Shown: positions 48,405 to 57,435, counted from the first letter of the stretch. The stretch is 64,000 nucleotides of DNA from Thermodesulfitimonas autotrophica (GCF_003815015.1 NZ_RKRE01000002.1:62001-126000); one strand, 5' to 3'. Notes: generated from the letters alone by a model not told the origin. Numbers and translations are program-made.

Positions 48405-49442
48405 TCAGATTTTAGTAACGCGGAATTTCCCCTGGCCAAAAACGGAACCCTTGCCGACGTGGAGGAGTTTCCCAAGGCGCAAAAGCGGCCAGAACCCGCC
48501 CAGTGGCCCGCTATAAGCGGCCCAGCCGACCAGCCCGCCGCAGGGCACTTTCTTATTCTGGCGGAACGAGTAGCGCTCCCACGTAATCCACCGGGTACTG
48601 TGCACAACCAGCCGGACCTGCGCGGCGCAGGCAATGATCGCCGGAAAATCGGCCTCATAGGCAAAGCCGTGGTGGAAGTAACAGAGCGACGAGATGCGCC
48701 GCAGCAAGTTGCGAATAACGATATGGAACTCCGGCACAGTAACGGGCTTCCCCGCAAAGGTAAGCCGGGTGGGTGTGAGAAACTCCAGTCTTAGTTTTTG
48801 CTGGTCCGGCGCGAAGCTCGCGAAACTAATTTCGCCTCCGGACGGAGAGCTTGCAGGACGGCTGTTCTCCTGACCGCCTGAATGCATCCAGACATCCTTC
48901 GCGGTAATGCTCAGATCTCGGGGACGCACTATGCGGTCGGCGCCATTGTAGATTGTTGCCCTCTCCCCGGTCAGCGGGTTTAAGGCCTCAATCCGCTCGA
49001 TACTGAAAGGCCGGCGCCCCCGGCCGATGCCGTGGCGACTAAATTCGTCAAGCGTAACAATAAAGTAAGGGAGAAGGTTGAGCGCGCGACCGAAAAGCAC
49101 AAGGTGAAAAACCACCGGTTCGCCGGGCGCATATTCGGTTTTCGTTTCCAGCGGCGGCTCTAAAATGAAAGGGCGGGGAATGCTCTCGTAATTCCGCAAC
49201 GCCTCCGCCCCTGGCGGCGGCTCGCTCTCGAAGACCAAGGCATAGGGGCATTCCTGCTTTAGCGGACAGGGTTTGCACTGCCGCGTTCCGGTACTGCAGA
49301 CCAGACGTTGAAAGGTGCCAGCGAAGCCGCCGCGGAACGTTGAGCCCTTGTAAGCCGGCAGGGAAAGGCCCATGGGCCCCGCAAGCAACCGAATGCGGTA
49401 CCGGGCAAGAGTCAATTTTTCCGGACAGGGCACCAAAACCAC
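48405..49442 (-). CDS. cas6: Cas6 crRNA-processing endoribonuclease
   Basis: About 345 aa from the GTG at 49442; the frame is open to 49556 but begins within a terminator. It has the CRISPR_Cas6 C-terminal part with the glycine-rich loop LLRLGKLLHVGKGSVFGQGKF, preceded by a four-cysteine N-terminal segment (CSTGTRQCKPCPLKQEC) of unclear role. It would cleave the repeat 3' of its stem to leave the ACTGAAAG tag. It lies outside the cas operon, 7 kb away, with the WYL regulator. Confidence 0.88.
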   Translation of the reverse strand: MVLVPCPEKLTLARYRIRLLAGPMGLSLPAYKGSTFRGGFAGTFQRLVCSTGTRQCKPCPLKQECPYALVFESEPPPGAEALRNYESIPRPFILEPPLETKTEYAPGEPVVFHLVLFGRALNLLPYFIVTLDEFSRHGIGRGRRPFSIERIEALNPLTGERATIYNGADRIVRPRDLSITAKDVWMHSGGQENSRPASSPSGGEISFASFAPDQQKLRLEFLTPTRLTFAGKPVTVPEFHIVIRNLLRRISSLCYFHHGFAYEADFPAIIACAAQVRLVVHSTRWITWERYSFRQNKKVPCGGLVGWAAYSGPLGGFWPLLRLGKLLHVGKGSVFGQGKFRVTKI

Positions 49443-49554
49443 GCCGTCGCACCGTGTTTCGAGGGCATTTTTGTTTTTATTCGACCCAGAATCTCTTTTT
49501 CCTGCCTGTGGTAAACGCGCGATCAACCACGCGAACCACAGCCCCCCGAAACGC

Positions 49555-49579
49555 AAAAAGCCGGTCTTTCCGGCTTTTA
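49555..49579 (-). terminator. Terminator after tRNA-Leu
   Basis: AAAAGCCGG and CCGGCTTTT form a perfect 9-bp stem with AAAGA loop on the minus strand, followed by TGCG. It lies about 90 nt downstream of the tRNA. Confidence 0.75.
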
Positions 49580-49665
49580 TCCCCGAATAGCAGTAAAATC
49601 GTCCCCAGCAAAATGCCGCAGCGACTGGGTAAAGATTCGCGAAATTATAGAACCCTTGAAAATAC

Positions 49666-49753
49666 TGGTGCCGGAGGCGGGATTTGAACCCGCACGGGCT
49701 GCGAAGCCCCCGGGATTTTAAGTCCCGTGCGTCTGCCTTTCCGCCACTCCGGC
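49666..49753 (-). tRNA. tRNA-Leu (UAA)
   Basis: Complete class II tRNA of 88 nt on the minus strand with GCCGGAG/CTCCGGC acceptor stem, anticodon UAA in GACTTAAAATC, a long variable arm (GGGGGCTTCGCAGCCC) and an encoded CCA. The long variable arm is characteristic of leucine and serine tRNAs. Confidence 0.97.
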
Positions 49754-49905
49754 CACCAAGCTACATTGTAGCAGAAAACCGGGTGAGCTTCAACCACCGG
49801 TATTCAACCGCTTGCGCCAGGTGAAGGGACCGCGACGGCTTACCTGCACCGTGTTTGGTCTCCAAACACCAAAGCTGTTTACGTGCATAGCCGACCCGGC
49901 GCAGG

Positions 49906-50565
49906 CTATTCACCCCGGACCCGTGGCGCTACCAGCGGAAGCGATACGCCGCGGGCTTCCAGGTAGTTAAAGAGCGGGCGGCCAAAAACGAAAAGCTCGT
50001 AGTCCGGGCACAAACCCAGTTCCCGCTCCGCGTAAAGGCGGAGGGCCAGGTCCCGGCGGACGAGAGTGGTAAGCCGCGCCAGGGCTTTATCCCGGTGATG
50101 TGGGGTAGACAGTGCCGCGATCAGCCGTTCCACCTCTTCGCAGGAGCACTCCCTCTCGTGCAGGGCGATCATTTCGAGGATCGGGTCGCCGGGGTTAATG
50201 AGGTCCGCCCGGACCAGCGTCTCCTTCCCGACTACAGCAAGAAGGTCAGCGGGGTCCCAGCATTTTAAAAGGCGGCACTCGCGAAAGCGGTGCGGGTAGA
50301 TGGTGCACGCAGAGCGCGCCGCGTCAAAAAAAGCGCAGCACCACTCTTTTCCCCGGCCGCGAACCTTAACGAGTTCCTGAGCGGCAGGCCGCAAGCCGTT
50401 AGAGAGCGGATCGAAAGCCATTTCGCCCCTTCTTATCGTTATCAGGTGCTGGTAGCCGGCGTGCCCGGCGCGGATGATTTCCTTGTCCTGGTGGTGGAGA
50501 ACCGGGCCGCCTTTCCGGCAGCAGGTGCCGCACCGGATGCACCCGCGTTGGCTATGTTTACCCAT
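49906..50565 (-). CDS. YkgJ-family cysteine cluster protein
   Basis: 219 aa. An N-terminal cysteine set GCIRCGTCCRKGG and a later CAFFDAARSACTIYPHRFREC fit the CxxCxxCC pattern of PF03692, a putative zinc or Fe-S chelating domain. The rest is helical. Function unknown. Confidence 0.88.
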   Translation of the reverse strand: MGKHSQRGCIRCGTCCRKGGPVLHHQDKEIIRAGHAGYQHLITIRRGEMAFDPLSNGLRPAAQELVKVRGRGKEWCCAFFDAARSACTIYPHRFRECRLLKCWDPADLLAVVGKETLVRADLINPGDPILEMIALHERECSCEEVERLIAALSTPHHRDKALARLTTLVRRDLALRLYAERELGLCPDYELFVFGRPLFNYLEARGVSLPLVAPRVRGE

Positions 50566-50707
50566 TCTTCAAGTCCTGAGCCACAAGAATTGTTTAGGTC
50601 TTCTTTCGCCCTTTCCCGTGCGCGTTCCTGCTTTTAAACCAATAAAGCCTGTAGCCGAAGTTTAACCTTTTTTAACGTAAACAAAAACCTTTTCGGTCAC
50701 CGCCTCG

Positions 50708-51484
50708 CTACGCCCCCTCCCTCAGGAGGTCAGCGTAGGTACCAAGACGCACCGTCATAGCCCTGAGCCACTCCTTTAGTTCTGGGTCACAGAGAACCCC
50801 GAGTTCTCCCTCCCGTTCAGCAACATAGCCGCTCAGCCGGGCCAGTTCCCGGTCGGCATATCCCGGGTGGGTCATTATCTCGAGAGAGAAAAGGCCGCGG
50901 CGCAACGCGTTGGCGACAAAGACCGTAAAAGCCTCCAGCGTGGCTTCGGCGGCAAACCAGTCCCCGCAGAAGGCCGCCGTAGTTTTCACACCGGCAGCTT
51001 CGAGAATAGCCCGCATTGCCGGAGTGAGGTGACGGACTGCCAAGCCGTAACTTTTCGCCACTTTTACGAGCGCGGCAAGGACCACCGGGTGGGTATGGAT
51101 GTGGTGGTGGGTGTCCAAGTGATCAAGGGGAATGCCGTAAGAACGGACGAGCTCTACCTGGGCAAAGAATTCCCGCGCGACTTCCTCCCCGGAGAGCTCA
51201 CCTGATAGCAACGCCCGCCGCCCTTTGAAGTTGCCACTTTTATCGGTAAGCGAAGGAATTTCCTCCGGGGGCGAAAGGGGGCGCCCCTTGGTAAGGCAAA
51301 GGTGTACACCGACACCAACACCCGGTAGCGCGCCGCGCCGAAGCATAGCCAAGGCTTCGGCCGTCCCGGGCTGGTTGGGAAGCACGCTCACACTGGTAAC
51401 AAGGCCGCAGGCAATCGCGCGGGTGATGCCGGCGTTTACTCCCGGTGTATAGCCGAAGTCGTCGGCGTTAACGATAAGGAGCAT
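50708..51484 (-). CDS. ChbG/HpnK-type polysaccharide deacetylase (YdjC family)
   Basis: 258 aa. NADDFGYTPGVNAGI at the start holds the metal-binding DD, GVGVHLCLT the next histidine, and HLDTHHHIHTHP the HxxH-type cluster. The metal-dependent deacetylase family removes acetyl groups from chitobiose or from acylglucosamine of hopanoids or lipids. Substrate is not set. Co-directional with the cupin and SAM hydrolase genes. Confidence 0.92.
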   Translation of the reverse strand: MLLIVNADDFGYTPGVNAGITRAIACGLVTSVSVLPNQPGTAEALAMLRRGALPGVGVGVHLCLTKGRPLSPPEEIPSLTDKSGNFKGRRALLSGELSGEEVAREFFAQVELVRSYGIPLDHLDTHHHIHTHPVVLAALVKVAKSYGLAVRHLTPAMRAILEAAGVKTTAAFCGDWFAAEATLEAFTVFVANALRRGLFSLEIMTHPGYADRELARLSGYVAEREGELGVLCDPELKEWLRAMTVRLGTYADLLREGA

Positions 51485-51515
51485 TTTTTTCTGCCGCCTT
51501 CCCCCTTTGCAAACC

Positions 51516-51863
51516 CTACTTGTCGCCTTCTTCCGGGACGATACAGAGAAAAATTAGCGCCTTGGTACCGGTATTCAAAAACTGGTGTTCTGCCCCGCCT
51601 GGAATGTAGGCGATGGTGCCCGGTTCGAGCTGATACTCTTGGGCCTCCAGGTAAAGCTGCCCTGCCCCTGCAACCACGTAATTTATGTGGGGCCAAGGAT
51701 GCTGGTGGCGCGGCGTAAATCCGCCCGGCGCTAAAGTAAACTGGCGCATTACCCAGCCCGCCCAGCCTTCCGCCGGGCCTATCAGGCTCTGTTTGGTCAC
51801 CCCGGCGGCACCCGGAAGATTTACCGTCGCCTCTTCTTTTTCGCGAACGTGACCGACAAACAA
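51516..51863 (-). CDS. Cupin-domain protein
   Basis: About 115 aa from the TTG at 51863, behind AAAGGAGGG. The cupin motif 1 is RHQHPWPHINYVVAGAGQLY with three metal-site histidines; motif 2 is PGGAEHQFLNTG. Longer forms back to 51968 would run into the neighbouring gene. Metal-binding beta barrel of unknown substrate. Confidence 0.88.
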   Translation of the reverse strand: MFVGHVREKEEATVNLPGAAGVTKQSLIGPAEGWAGWVMRQFTLAPGGFTPRHQHPWPHINYVVAGAGQLYLEAQEYQLEPGTIAYIPGGAEHQFLNTGTKALIFLCIVPEEGDK

Positions 51864-51882
51864 AAGGATCCCTCCTTTAGTG

Positions 51883-52638
51883 TTACGGCAGCCCTTCCAG
51901 CCGCACCCTCGTTCCCGGAGCAAGAGGCAGAAGGGCAACCGCACTCCCTTCTCGCACCGAAAGCTCAAGGGTACCTGCAGACCCGGTAATCACGAAGGGC
52001 TTCCCCGGCGGTGCCGCCGCATAAGTCTCGAAAAACGGGAGATCTAAGCTAAGATTCGCCGCCGTAAGGTGGTAGCGGCGCGCTCCCGGTTCTGGCGGCA
52101 GGTTGGTAACGATATTCCCGAACGCATCTACATGAACCACTTCGCCTTCCCGGCCTTCCAGGTAAAAAAGAAGCCGCGTTTTGATTTTACCCGGCGCCCC
52201 AAGGGCCGATAGCGGTTCCCCCCGGGCCAAGCGCGCGGCGGCTGGGGCAAAGATGTCGCGCGCCTCAAAAGTCAGTGAAGCTTCTGGCGGCCGGGGGAGG
52301 ACCACCGTCTCCTTTATTCCGTCAGCAGAAGCCGCCGGGTAAAGTAGCCCGTTGTCGGGGCCGACGAAGTAGTAGCGCCTGGTAGCCACGGCGAGCCGCT
52401 GCCGTTCCGAACCCACCCCGGGGTCCACCACAGCGAGGAAAACCGTCCCGGCCGGGAAATACCGGTAGGCCGTGTAAAGGAGCCACGCTCCCTGCCGGAC
52501 CGCGTAGGGCGGCACCGCGTGGGTAAGATCGACAATCCGGGCCGCGGGATGAATGGCGAGGATCACCCCTTTTAAAATGCCCGGGTATGCCGAAGTGCCG
52601 AAATCAGTTACCAGCGCCACTATACCCACCGGAGCCAC
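51883..52638 (-). CDS. SAM hydroxide adenosyltransferase (DUF62)
   Basis: 251 aa. VTDFGTSAYPGILKGVI, VVDPGVGSERQRLAV, FVGPDNGLLYPA and FGNIVTNLP are the DUF62 motifs. Family members split S-adenosylmethionine with hydroxide into adenosine and methionine; the fluorinase and chlorinase are relatives but contain extra loops not seen here. Common in thermophiles, where it may remove unwanted SAM. It precedes the cupin gene by about 20 nt. Confidence 0.93.
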   Translation of the reverse strand: MAPVGIVALVTDFGTSAYPGILKGVILAIHPAARIVDLTHAVPPYAVRQGAWLLYTAYRYFPAGTVFLAVVDPGVGSERQRLAVATRRYYFVGPDNGLLYPAASADGIKETVVLPRPPEASLTFEARDIFAPAAARLARGEPLSALGAPGKIKTRLLFYLEGREGEVVHVDAFGNIVTNLPPEPGARRYHLTAANLSLDLPFFETYAAAPPGKPFVITGSAGTLELSVREGSAVALLPLAPGTRVRLEGLP

Positions 52639-52763
52639 CTCCCTACCGTACTTTTCCCCAGGTGCCTCGCGTTTTTCTTTCGACGCCGGAGAATTTCCTC
52701 CTTCACCGGGCGTTAGGTTTGCCGTTTTGGCAAGCTTTCCGAAAAGCCTTGCGGGCGCACCAC

Positions 52764-52792
52764 AAAAAAGCCGCCTGGCAGGCAGGCGGCTT
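52764..52792 (-). terminator. Terminator after the sat operon
   Basis: On the minus strand AAGCCGCCT and AGGCGGCTT form the stem with GCCTGCC loop, followed by TTTTGTGG. It ends the sat transcript. Confidence 0.9.
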
Positions 52793-52825
52793 CATAAGCA
52801 ACACGCAGAAAAAACTTACGTCAAT

Positions 52826-53182
52826 CTATACGTCGATATCCGGCGGCGGGAGGTATTCGCTCTCCTTTGCCGCCATCTCTTTAATCTCCGCAAGCCGGGC
52901 AAAAACGCCCTTCATAACCTCCGGGCCAAGCGACTTCGCCTTCGCAATCTCCTCGAAGACAACCCGGTTGAACGCCACGGGCACGTCGGTGATCGCCCCG
53001 CGCGAGTCGATCCGGGCGGTAGCGAACTCTTCCAAAATGCGCTGCGTATCTTCGTCAGAAACCTCTAAGTTAAAGGCGTTGAGCGCGCCACCAAACAGCT
53101 TCACGACCTGCTTCTCTAACCCGCTGCCTTCGAGCTTCTTCATCCGGTTATCGTCCAAGAGAACCACCAATGTCTTGGGCAT
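52826..53182 (-). CDS. Unknown 118-aa protein in the sat operon
   Basis: No recognised domain. Lacks cysteines and membrane segments. A predicted beta-alpha start (MPKTLVVLLDDNRMKKLEG) is followed by charged helices and an acidic tail (PPPDIDV). AGGAGG lies 8 nt upstream of the ATG. It starts 29 nt after sat and ends just before the terminator, so it is co-transcribed with ATP sulfurylase and may be a partner or regulator, which is inference. Confidence 0.8.
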   Translation of the reverse strand: MPKTLVVLLDDNRMKKLEGSGLEKQVVKLFGGALNAFNLEVSDEDTQRILEEFATARIDSRGAITDVPVAFNRVVFEEIAKAKSLGPEVMKGVFARLAEIKEMAAKESEYLPPPDIDV

Positions 53183-53211
53183 TTTTTCACCTCCTGGTTA
53201 ATACGCAGAAC

Positions 53212-54573
53212 CTAAACATCCATATGCGGGAGATCGACCTCGAGCTCTTTCTCCCGGGCGATCAGGTACTTCGGCGTGACGAACGGGTAACCGAAGACCT
53301 TCCACCACTTAACCGCAACCTTGTAAACCTCCGGCCGGAAGATAACCGGCGGCGGGAAGACGCCCTCGGAAACCATGCCGCGGATGAAGCTGCCGCTGAA
53401 TTTCTGCTTTTCCTTGGAGTGGTTGCAGTTACCGCTGTAGGCAATCTCACCGCACTTCGGGCAGTACCAGAACTCAAGCATGTTCTGCGGTCTGATCTTG
53501 AGACCGTAAGGCACCTCGGTAATCGGCTTCGGGAAGCCAAAGCTCGGGATGCCCTTGCCCCAGAGGATCTGGGTGGCCCACATATCATAGTACTCGCCGA
53601 CGGCAGCGTGGTCCCGACCGAACATGTGGTGCGTGCAGCCCATGTTCTGCCGCACAATGCCGTGGAGCATCGATTCGAGCGGGTTACCGTAACGCATATC
53701 CCAGAGCAAGATGCTGACCATGTGGCGCTCCGGCTTGATGTAGCCGCCAAGGTTGACGGCCTCGTGCCCTTCGACGATGGCCTCGTCCGGATAGTCACCT
53801 TTACGCTTCACACCGATGATGGCGTTGACTAAGATACCGTGGCAGGGTTCCGAGTCGCCGGTGTAAGCAGCGTTCTTCATAAGGAACTCGTGGCCGACGT
53901 GCGGCACGTTTCTGGTCTGGTGGGCGATGACGGTGCGCCAGCCGCGCCGGTCGAACTCCTCGCGGCATTTCCGCGGCGGGAACCAGAACCGGTCAAAAGG
54001 AGGCCGCAGCTTTGGCTCGTTGATGATCGTGAACTTGCCGGCATAAATCACCGGGTGCATGCTCTTATAGATTACCCAGCCCGGGTGCTTTTTATTGAAA
54101 GCTTCCTTGACAACTTCAGGGTTATCCTCGGGGGTGCCGAAAGTCTTGGTAGCTACTTCTAGGGGGTCGATCCGGTAGATTTCCTCGATATCGAGGATGG
54201 CGAAAGGCTCACCTTTCAGCCTTAGGAGAATTCTGTCGCCGGCGGTAACACCTAATTTCTTGTGGTCTTCCTCCGATACGTCGAAGAGGATCGGGTAGGG
54301 GAAAATCCAGTCGTTGAGGAGTCTTCTCTCTTTCAAAACCCGCGCGAGCTCCGCCTCTTTCATCGAACCCTCAACCGGGGAGAAAAAGCCGTAGCACACG
54401 GACATAATCTCGCGGTAAACATTGCGGACCGGCACGCCGTTTTCGTCAAGGGTCGGCTTAATGTCGAGCGCGGGGCAACCTTTCGCCATCTTCTTCCCGC
54501 GCGCCGGATCCGTAACCACCCGTTCTATGAGTCTGCCGCCATGGGGCTCAGGCCTCTCAATCCGAAAGGACAT
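53212..54573 (-). CDS. sat: ATP sulfurylase (sulfate adenylyltransferase)
   Basis: 453 aa, long monomer-type ATP sulfurylase. QTRNVPHVGHEF holds the QxRN and HxGH motifs of the active site; a later FGRDHAAVGEYYDMW motif binds substrate; zinc ligands CPKCGEIAYSGNCNH are near residue 375. It makes adenosine 5'-phosphosulfate from ATP and sulfate, the first step in dissimilatory sulfate reduction (or in reverse for sulfur compound oxidation). No aprAB or dsr genes are in the window. Confidence 0.97.
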   Translation of the reverse strand: MSFRIERPEPHGGRLIERVVTDPARGKKMAKGCPALDIKPTLDENGVPVRNVYREIMSVCYGFFSPVEGSMKEAELARVLKERRLLNDWIFPYPILFDVSEEDHKKLGVTAGDRILLRLKGEPFAILDIEEIYRIDPLEVATKTFGTPEDNPEVVKEAFNKKHPGWVIYKSMHPVIYAGKFTIINEPKLRPPFDRFWFPPRKCREEFDRRGWRTVIAHQTRNVPHVGHEFLMKNAAYTGDSEPCHGILVNAIIGVKRKGDYPDEAIVEGHEAVNLGGYIKPERHMVSILLWDMRYGNPLESMLHGIVRQNMGCTHHMFGRDHAAVGEYYDMWATQILWGKGIPSFGFPKPITEVPYGLKIRPQNMLEFWYCPKCGEIAYSGNCNHSKEKQKFSGSFIRGMVSEGVFPPPVIFRPEVYKVAVKWWKVFGYPFVTPKYLIAREKELEVDLPHMDV

Positions 54574-54792
54574 TTACGTACCTCCTTCTTTTCGTGAAGA
54601 TCTTAAAGCAAACTTCTTGTTCGGAAAGGAACGGATAGAGTAGCACATTCGCCAGAAACACCCTTAACTGAAGCGCTTTTCCTGCGTCACCCACCTCCCT
54701 CGCTAGTTTGTGATTATCTGAACATGCAGCACCAAAAAAAATTGACCCTCTTCTTCCGCACACTATAAAGGTGAACCAAAACTTCACAGTTA

Positions 54793-54821
54793 AGTATACT
54801 TTATGCTTCCGGGCTTGTCAA
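54793..54821 (-). promoter_or_regulatory. sat promoter
   Basis: TTGACA (54821-54816), a 17-bp spacer and TATACT (54798-54793) on the minus strand, one mismatch from consensus in total. The predicted transcript has a leader of about 210 nt before sat, in which I saw no known riboswitch fold. Confidence 0.85.
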
Positions 54822-54860
54822 TACCCTATGTTTATATCGTCTGTAGATGAGCCAGCGCGT

Positions 54861-55601
54861 TTACCGCCGGTGCGCCTCTTTCTCCTGGCGGCGAACGAAA
54901 CGGATGTCGTGTTCGACCAGGAGCCGGTAAGGGCGGCACATCTCAATGAGGCGGGAGGTGGTTCGCTCGCCTAAATACTCCTCGAGGTCTTCCAGAGCAA
55001 CGTTAGTAGTTACGACAACCGGTAGACAGTGGTTGAGGCGGTAATTCAAAATGGAGTAGATCTTCTGGCGCGCCCATTCGGTGTAAATAAAGGCCCCTAA
55101 ATCATCGAGAATTAAGAGCGGCACGCTTTTGGCCAGGCTCAACAGCTCGTGCTCGCTGTGCTCCACCACCCCGTCGTCGTAAGTCGCCCGGATTTCGTCG
55201 AGGAAGTCCGGCACCGCTACGAAGAGTACCTCCTTGCCCGCTAACAGAACCGCATTCGCGATACAGCAAGCCAGGAAGGTCTTCCCCGCGCCTACGGGCC
55301 CGGTAAAGATGAGCCCCTCCGTAGCTTTTCCGGCCAAAAATAAAGCGACGAACTCCCGGGCTGCGTCATAGGCGCGTTGCGCCGATTCGCGGTAACTAAT
55401 TCCCTTGGCGCCGTCTTTCCGTGTCCGCGAGTAGTACCGGAAATCAAAGCGCTCAAAGGTATACTCCCGCATCAGAGGGGTTAGCTGCGCCTGGGCGATC
55501 CGGAAGAGTAAAGCAGACTTCTTAACGCACTCGCAAGGAATAGCAGCCTCACCCCGCAAGATGAGGCCGCGGCCCTGGCATTTCGGGCAGACCTCCTCCA
55601 C
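54861..55601 (-). CDS. DnaC/DnaI-like helicase loader
   Basis: 246 aa. An N-terminal zinc finger (CPKCQGRG and CEC) is followed by an AAA+ domain with Walker A GPVGAGKTFL, Walker B LLILDDLGA, and sensor VTTNVALED. Firmicute DnaI-type proteins load the replicative helicase. Located next to a DnaD-type gene, a common Firmicute pair. Confidence 0.9.
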   Translation of the reverse strand: MEEVCPKCQGRGLILRGEAAIPCECVKKSALLFRIAQAQLTPLMREYTFERFDFRYYSRTRKDGAKGISYRESAQRAYDAAREFVALFLAGKATEGLIFTGPVGAGKTFLACCIANAVLLAGKEVLFVAVPDFLDEIRATYDDGVVEHSEHELLSLAKSVPLLILDDLGAFIYTEWARQKIYSILNYRLNHCLPVVVTTNVALEDLEEYLGERTTSRLIEMCRPYRLLVEHDIRFVRRQEKEAHRR

Positions 55602-55620
55602 GTAAAGCGGCCCCCCTTTT

Positions 55621-56427
55621 TTAACTTAAGTAAAGCGTCTTAATCAACGCCTTCTTCTTCTCTTTTTCTTCTTTCTCCTTGGCGGAAATAGCCGCCTTGC
55701 GCTTTCGTCTCCGGCCCGTTTCAAAACTCCGGTCGTACTCCTCAACCTCTGCGAGCGTCCGCAGGTTGTTTTTCTGCCACTCTAAGAGAATTGTGCCGAT
55801 ATACTTGAAGTTCCGCTTGCCCAAAAGGACGGCCCGCCGGAGCGCCTCGAGAACCAGTGCCGGTGGCATCTCTTGACGCCATTTTAAAACCTGCTCCGCC
55901 TCAATCGGGCTGAGCAGCCGCCCAAATTCTTTTTCAAAGGCCTGATAAAGCTCGCTAAAAACAGCGTCGGTAGAAGCCGCTTCCTGCTGCCCCCGGAGTA
56001 ACGCTTGCAGTTCCTGGATCTCGGCTACCTTCGCGCAGGCCCAGACCTCGGAAAGCCTCTCAAAAAGCGGCTGAAAGTCGTAACCCTCCACCACCTTCTC
56101 CCCGTCGTAATACTCGCTGACCGCCAGGATTTTTTTGCTAAGTAGCTCGTCCAGCTCGCGGGAAAGAACCGCTTCTTCCGCGGTTAAATATTCGGCCAGT
56201 TCCGCCGCGGTAACGAGCAGCCGGCCTTCCTCGGCCCGCAACCGGAAAATCTGCAGGATGATCATCATGCCGAGGTCGCTGATCCCAAGCTTCTTGTAAA
56301 ACCTAAGCAGTAGGTTCGGAACAAATATCCCACCGCTTAGCACCAGGTCAGTCCCGAAAACGCTGACAATATTCCCCTCGCGGTACTCTTTAACGAGCCT
56401 TTTCCCGCCGTTCAAGCGGCCCGCCAT
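55621..56427 (-). CDS. dnaD: DnaD/DnaB-domain replication initiation protein
   Basis: 268 aa from the ATG at 56427 (GGAGG 8 nt upstream). An N-terminal winged helix (about 15-100) and a C-terminal DnaD domain (about 145-225) with YQAFEKEFGRLLSPIEAEQV and the KNFKYIGTILLEW motif that binds DNA. A basic tail ends it. It remodels DNA at the origin before helicase loading. Confidence 0.9.
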   Translation of the reverse strand: MAGRLNGGKRLVKEYREGNIVSVFGTDLVLSGGIFVPNLLLRFYKKLGISDLGMMIILQIFRLRAEEGRLLVTAAELAEYLTAEEAVLSRELDELLSKKILAVSEYYDGEKVVEGYDFQPLFERLSEVWACAKVAEIQELQALLRGQQEAASTDAVFSELYQAFEKEFGRLLSPIEAEQVLKWRQEMPPALVLEALRRAVLLGKRNFKYIGTILLEWQKNNLRTLAEVEEYDRSFETGRRRKRKAAISAKEKEEKEKKKALIKTLYLS

Positions 56428-56592
56428 CAGCCCGACCTCCGCTTTGAAATTTGGGTACCGGGAAGAAATCATGGGTGTAAGAGAAAAAAGATGCCCTATC
56501 TTTCCGCTCTGCCCGGGTTGAAGAAATTTTTTCTACACGGGGGGACAAAAATCCTCCCACCCGGAAGATTTTTTCCGCAAAATGCCAAAAAA

Positions 56593-57435
56593 TCAGGGTT
56601 TGAGCTGCACAGGGATGCCGCAAACGAGAAGGTAGACGGCTGCCGCGGCGTGGGCTACTACCTGGTTAACCCGGCCGAGAAGGTCACGGTAGAGCCGTCC
56701 TAACGGGTACGGCGGCACAACCCCGCCGCCCACCTCGTTGGTTACCGCAACCGTCAGCCCCTCCCGCGCGCCGACGGCACCTATAAACTCTGTCGCCTGT
56801 TTCAGCACCTCCTCTTCAGTGCACCCCGCGGCAAGGAGGTTGTTCACCCAGAAACCGAGGCAATCGACCAGCACCGGAACGCGCGTCGGCACCGACCGGA
56901 CCGCACCTGCCAAGTCGCGCGGCTCCTCGATCGTCTCCCAAGAAGCCGGCCGCCGGGAACGGTGGGCAGCAATCCGCGCCGCCATTTCGGCATCGGTAGA
57001 GACCGCCGTGGCGATGAAAACCGCCCGCGGCGCGTCCTGGAGTAGCGACTCGGCGTAAGCGCTCTTCCCGCTGCGCGCACCGCCCGTCACCAAAACGAGG
57101 CCGCCGCTTACCACCTTCTTCGCGCCGGAATCTCCTTCGCGCCCTAGGTATACGCCGTAAAAGTCCACCTGGTAGTCGCTGAGCACCGCATCGCGGTAGC
57201 CGTCGATGAAGTTAACAACCTCTTCAAAAAGGCGGTGGAGAATAATGCTTTCGCCGGCGACCGCCGCCACGGCAAGGGTTGCCCGCTGCCAGGCGTTCTG
57301 CCCTTCTACCTCGGCCACGGCGACGTTGAAGCGCCCGCGTAGCTTTTCCACCAGGCTCTTCAACGTGCGCCGTTTTTCTTTAAGGGACGTCGCGCCGGGA
57401 AGAAAGATCTCCGCCGTCAACACACCGTTAACCAT
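56593..57435 (-). CDS. cobU: DUF503 (YlxP)-CobU fusion
   Basis: 280 aa, two domains. The first 95 residues match DUF503/YlxP (LPGATSLKEKRRTLKSLVEKL, FNVAVAEVEGQNAWQRATL), a small protein normally beside infB or rbfA. From about 110 it is CobU: TGGARSGKSAYAESLL (P-loop), TDAEMAARIAAHRSRRP with the guanylyl-acceptor histidine, and VTNEVGGGVVPPYPLGR. CobU phosphorylates adenosylcobinamide and adds GMP in vitamin B12 salvage. The joint is clean and in frame, so the fusion looks real. Confidence 0.92.
   Translation of the reverse strand: MVNGVLTAEIFLPGATSLKEKRRTLKSLVEKLRGRFNVAVAEVEGQNAWQRATLAVAAVAGESIILHRLFEEVVNFIDGYRDAVLSDYQVDFYGVYLGREGDSGAKKVVSGGLVLVTGGARSGKSAYAESLLQDAPRAVFIATAVSTDAEMAARIAAHRSRRPASWETIEEPRDLAGAVRSVPTRVPVLVDCLGFWVNNLLAAGCTEEEVLKQATEFIGAVGAREGLTVAVTNEVGGGVVPPYPLGRLYRDLLGRVNQVVAHAAAAVYLLVCGIPVQLKP

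Noticed and set aside
51883-52638. Fluorinase or chlorinase
   Set aside because: The extra loop typical of halogenases is not seen; the length and motifs fit the common DUF62 SAM hydrolase group.
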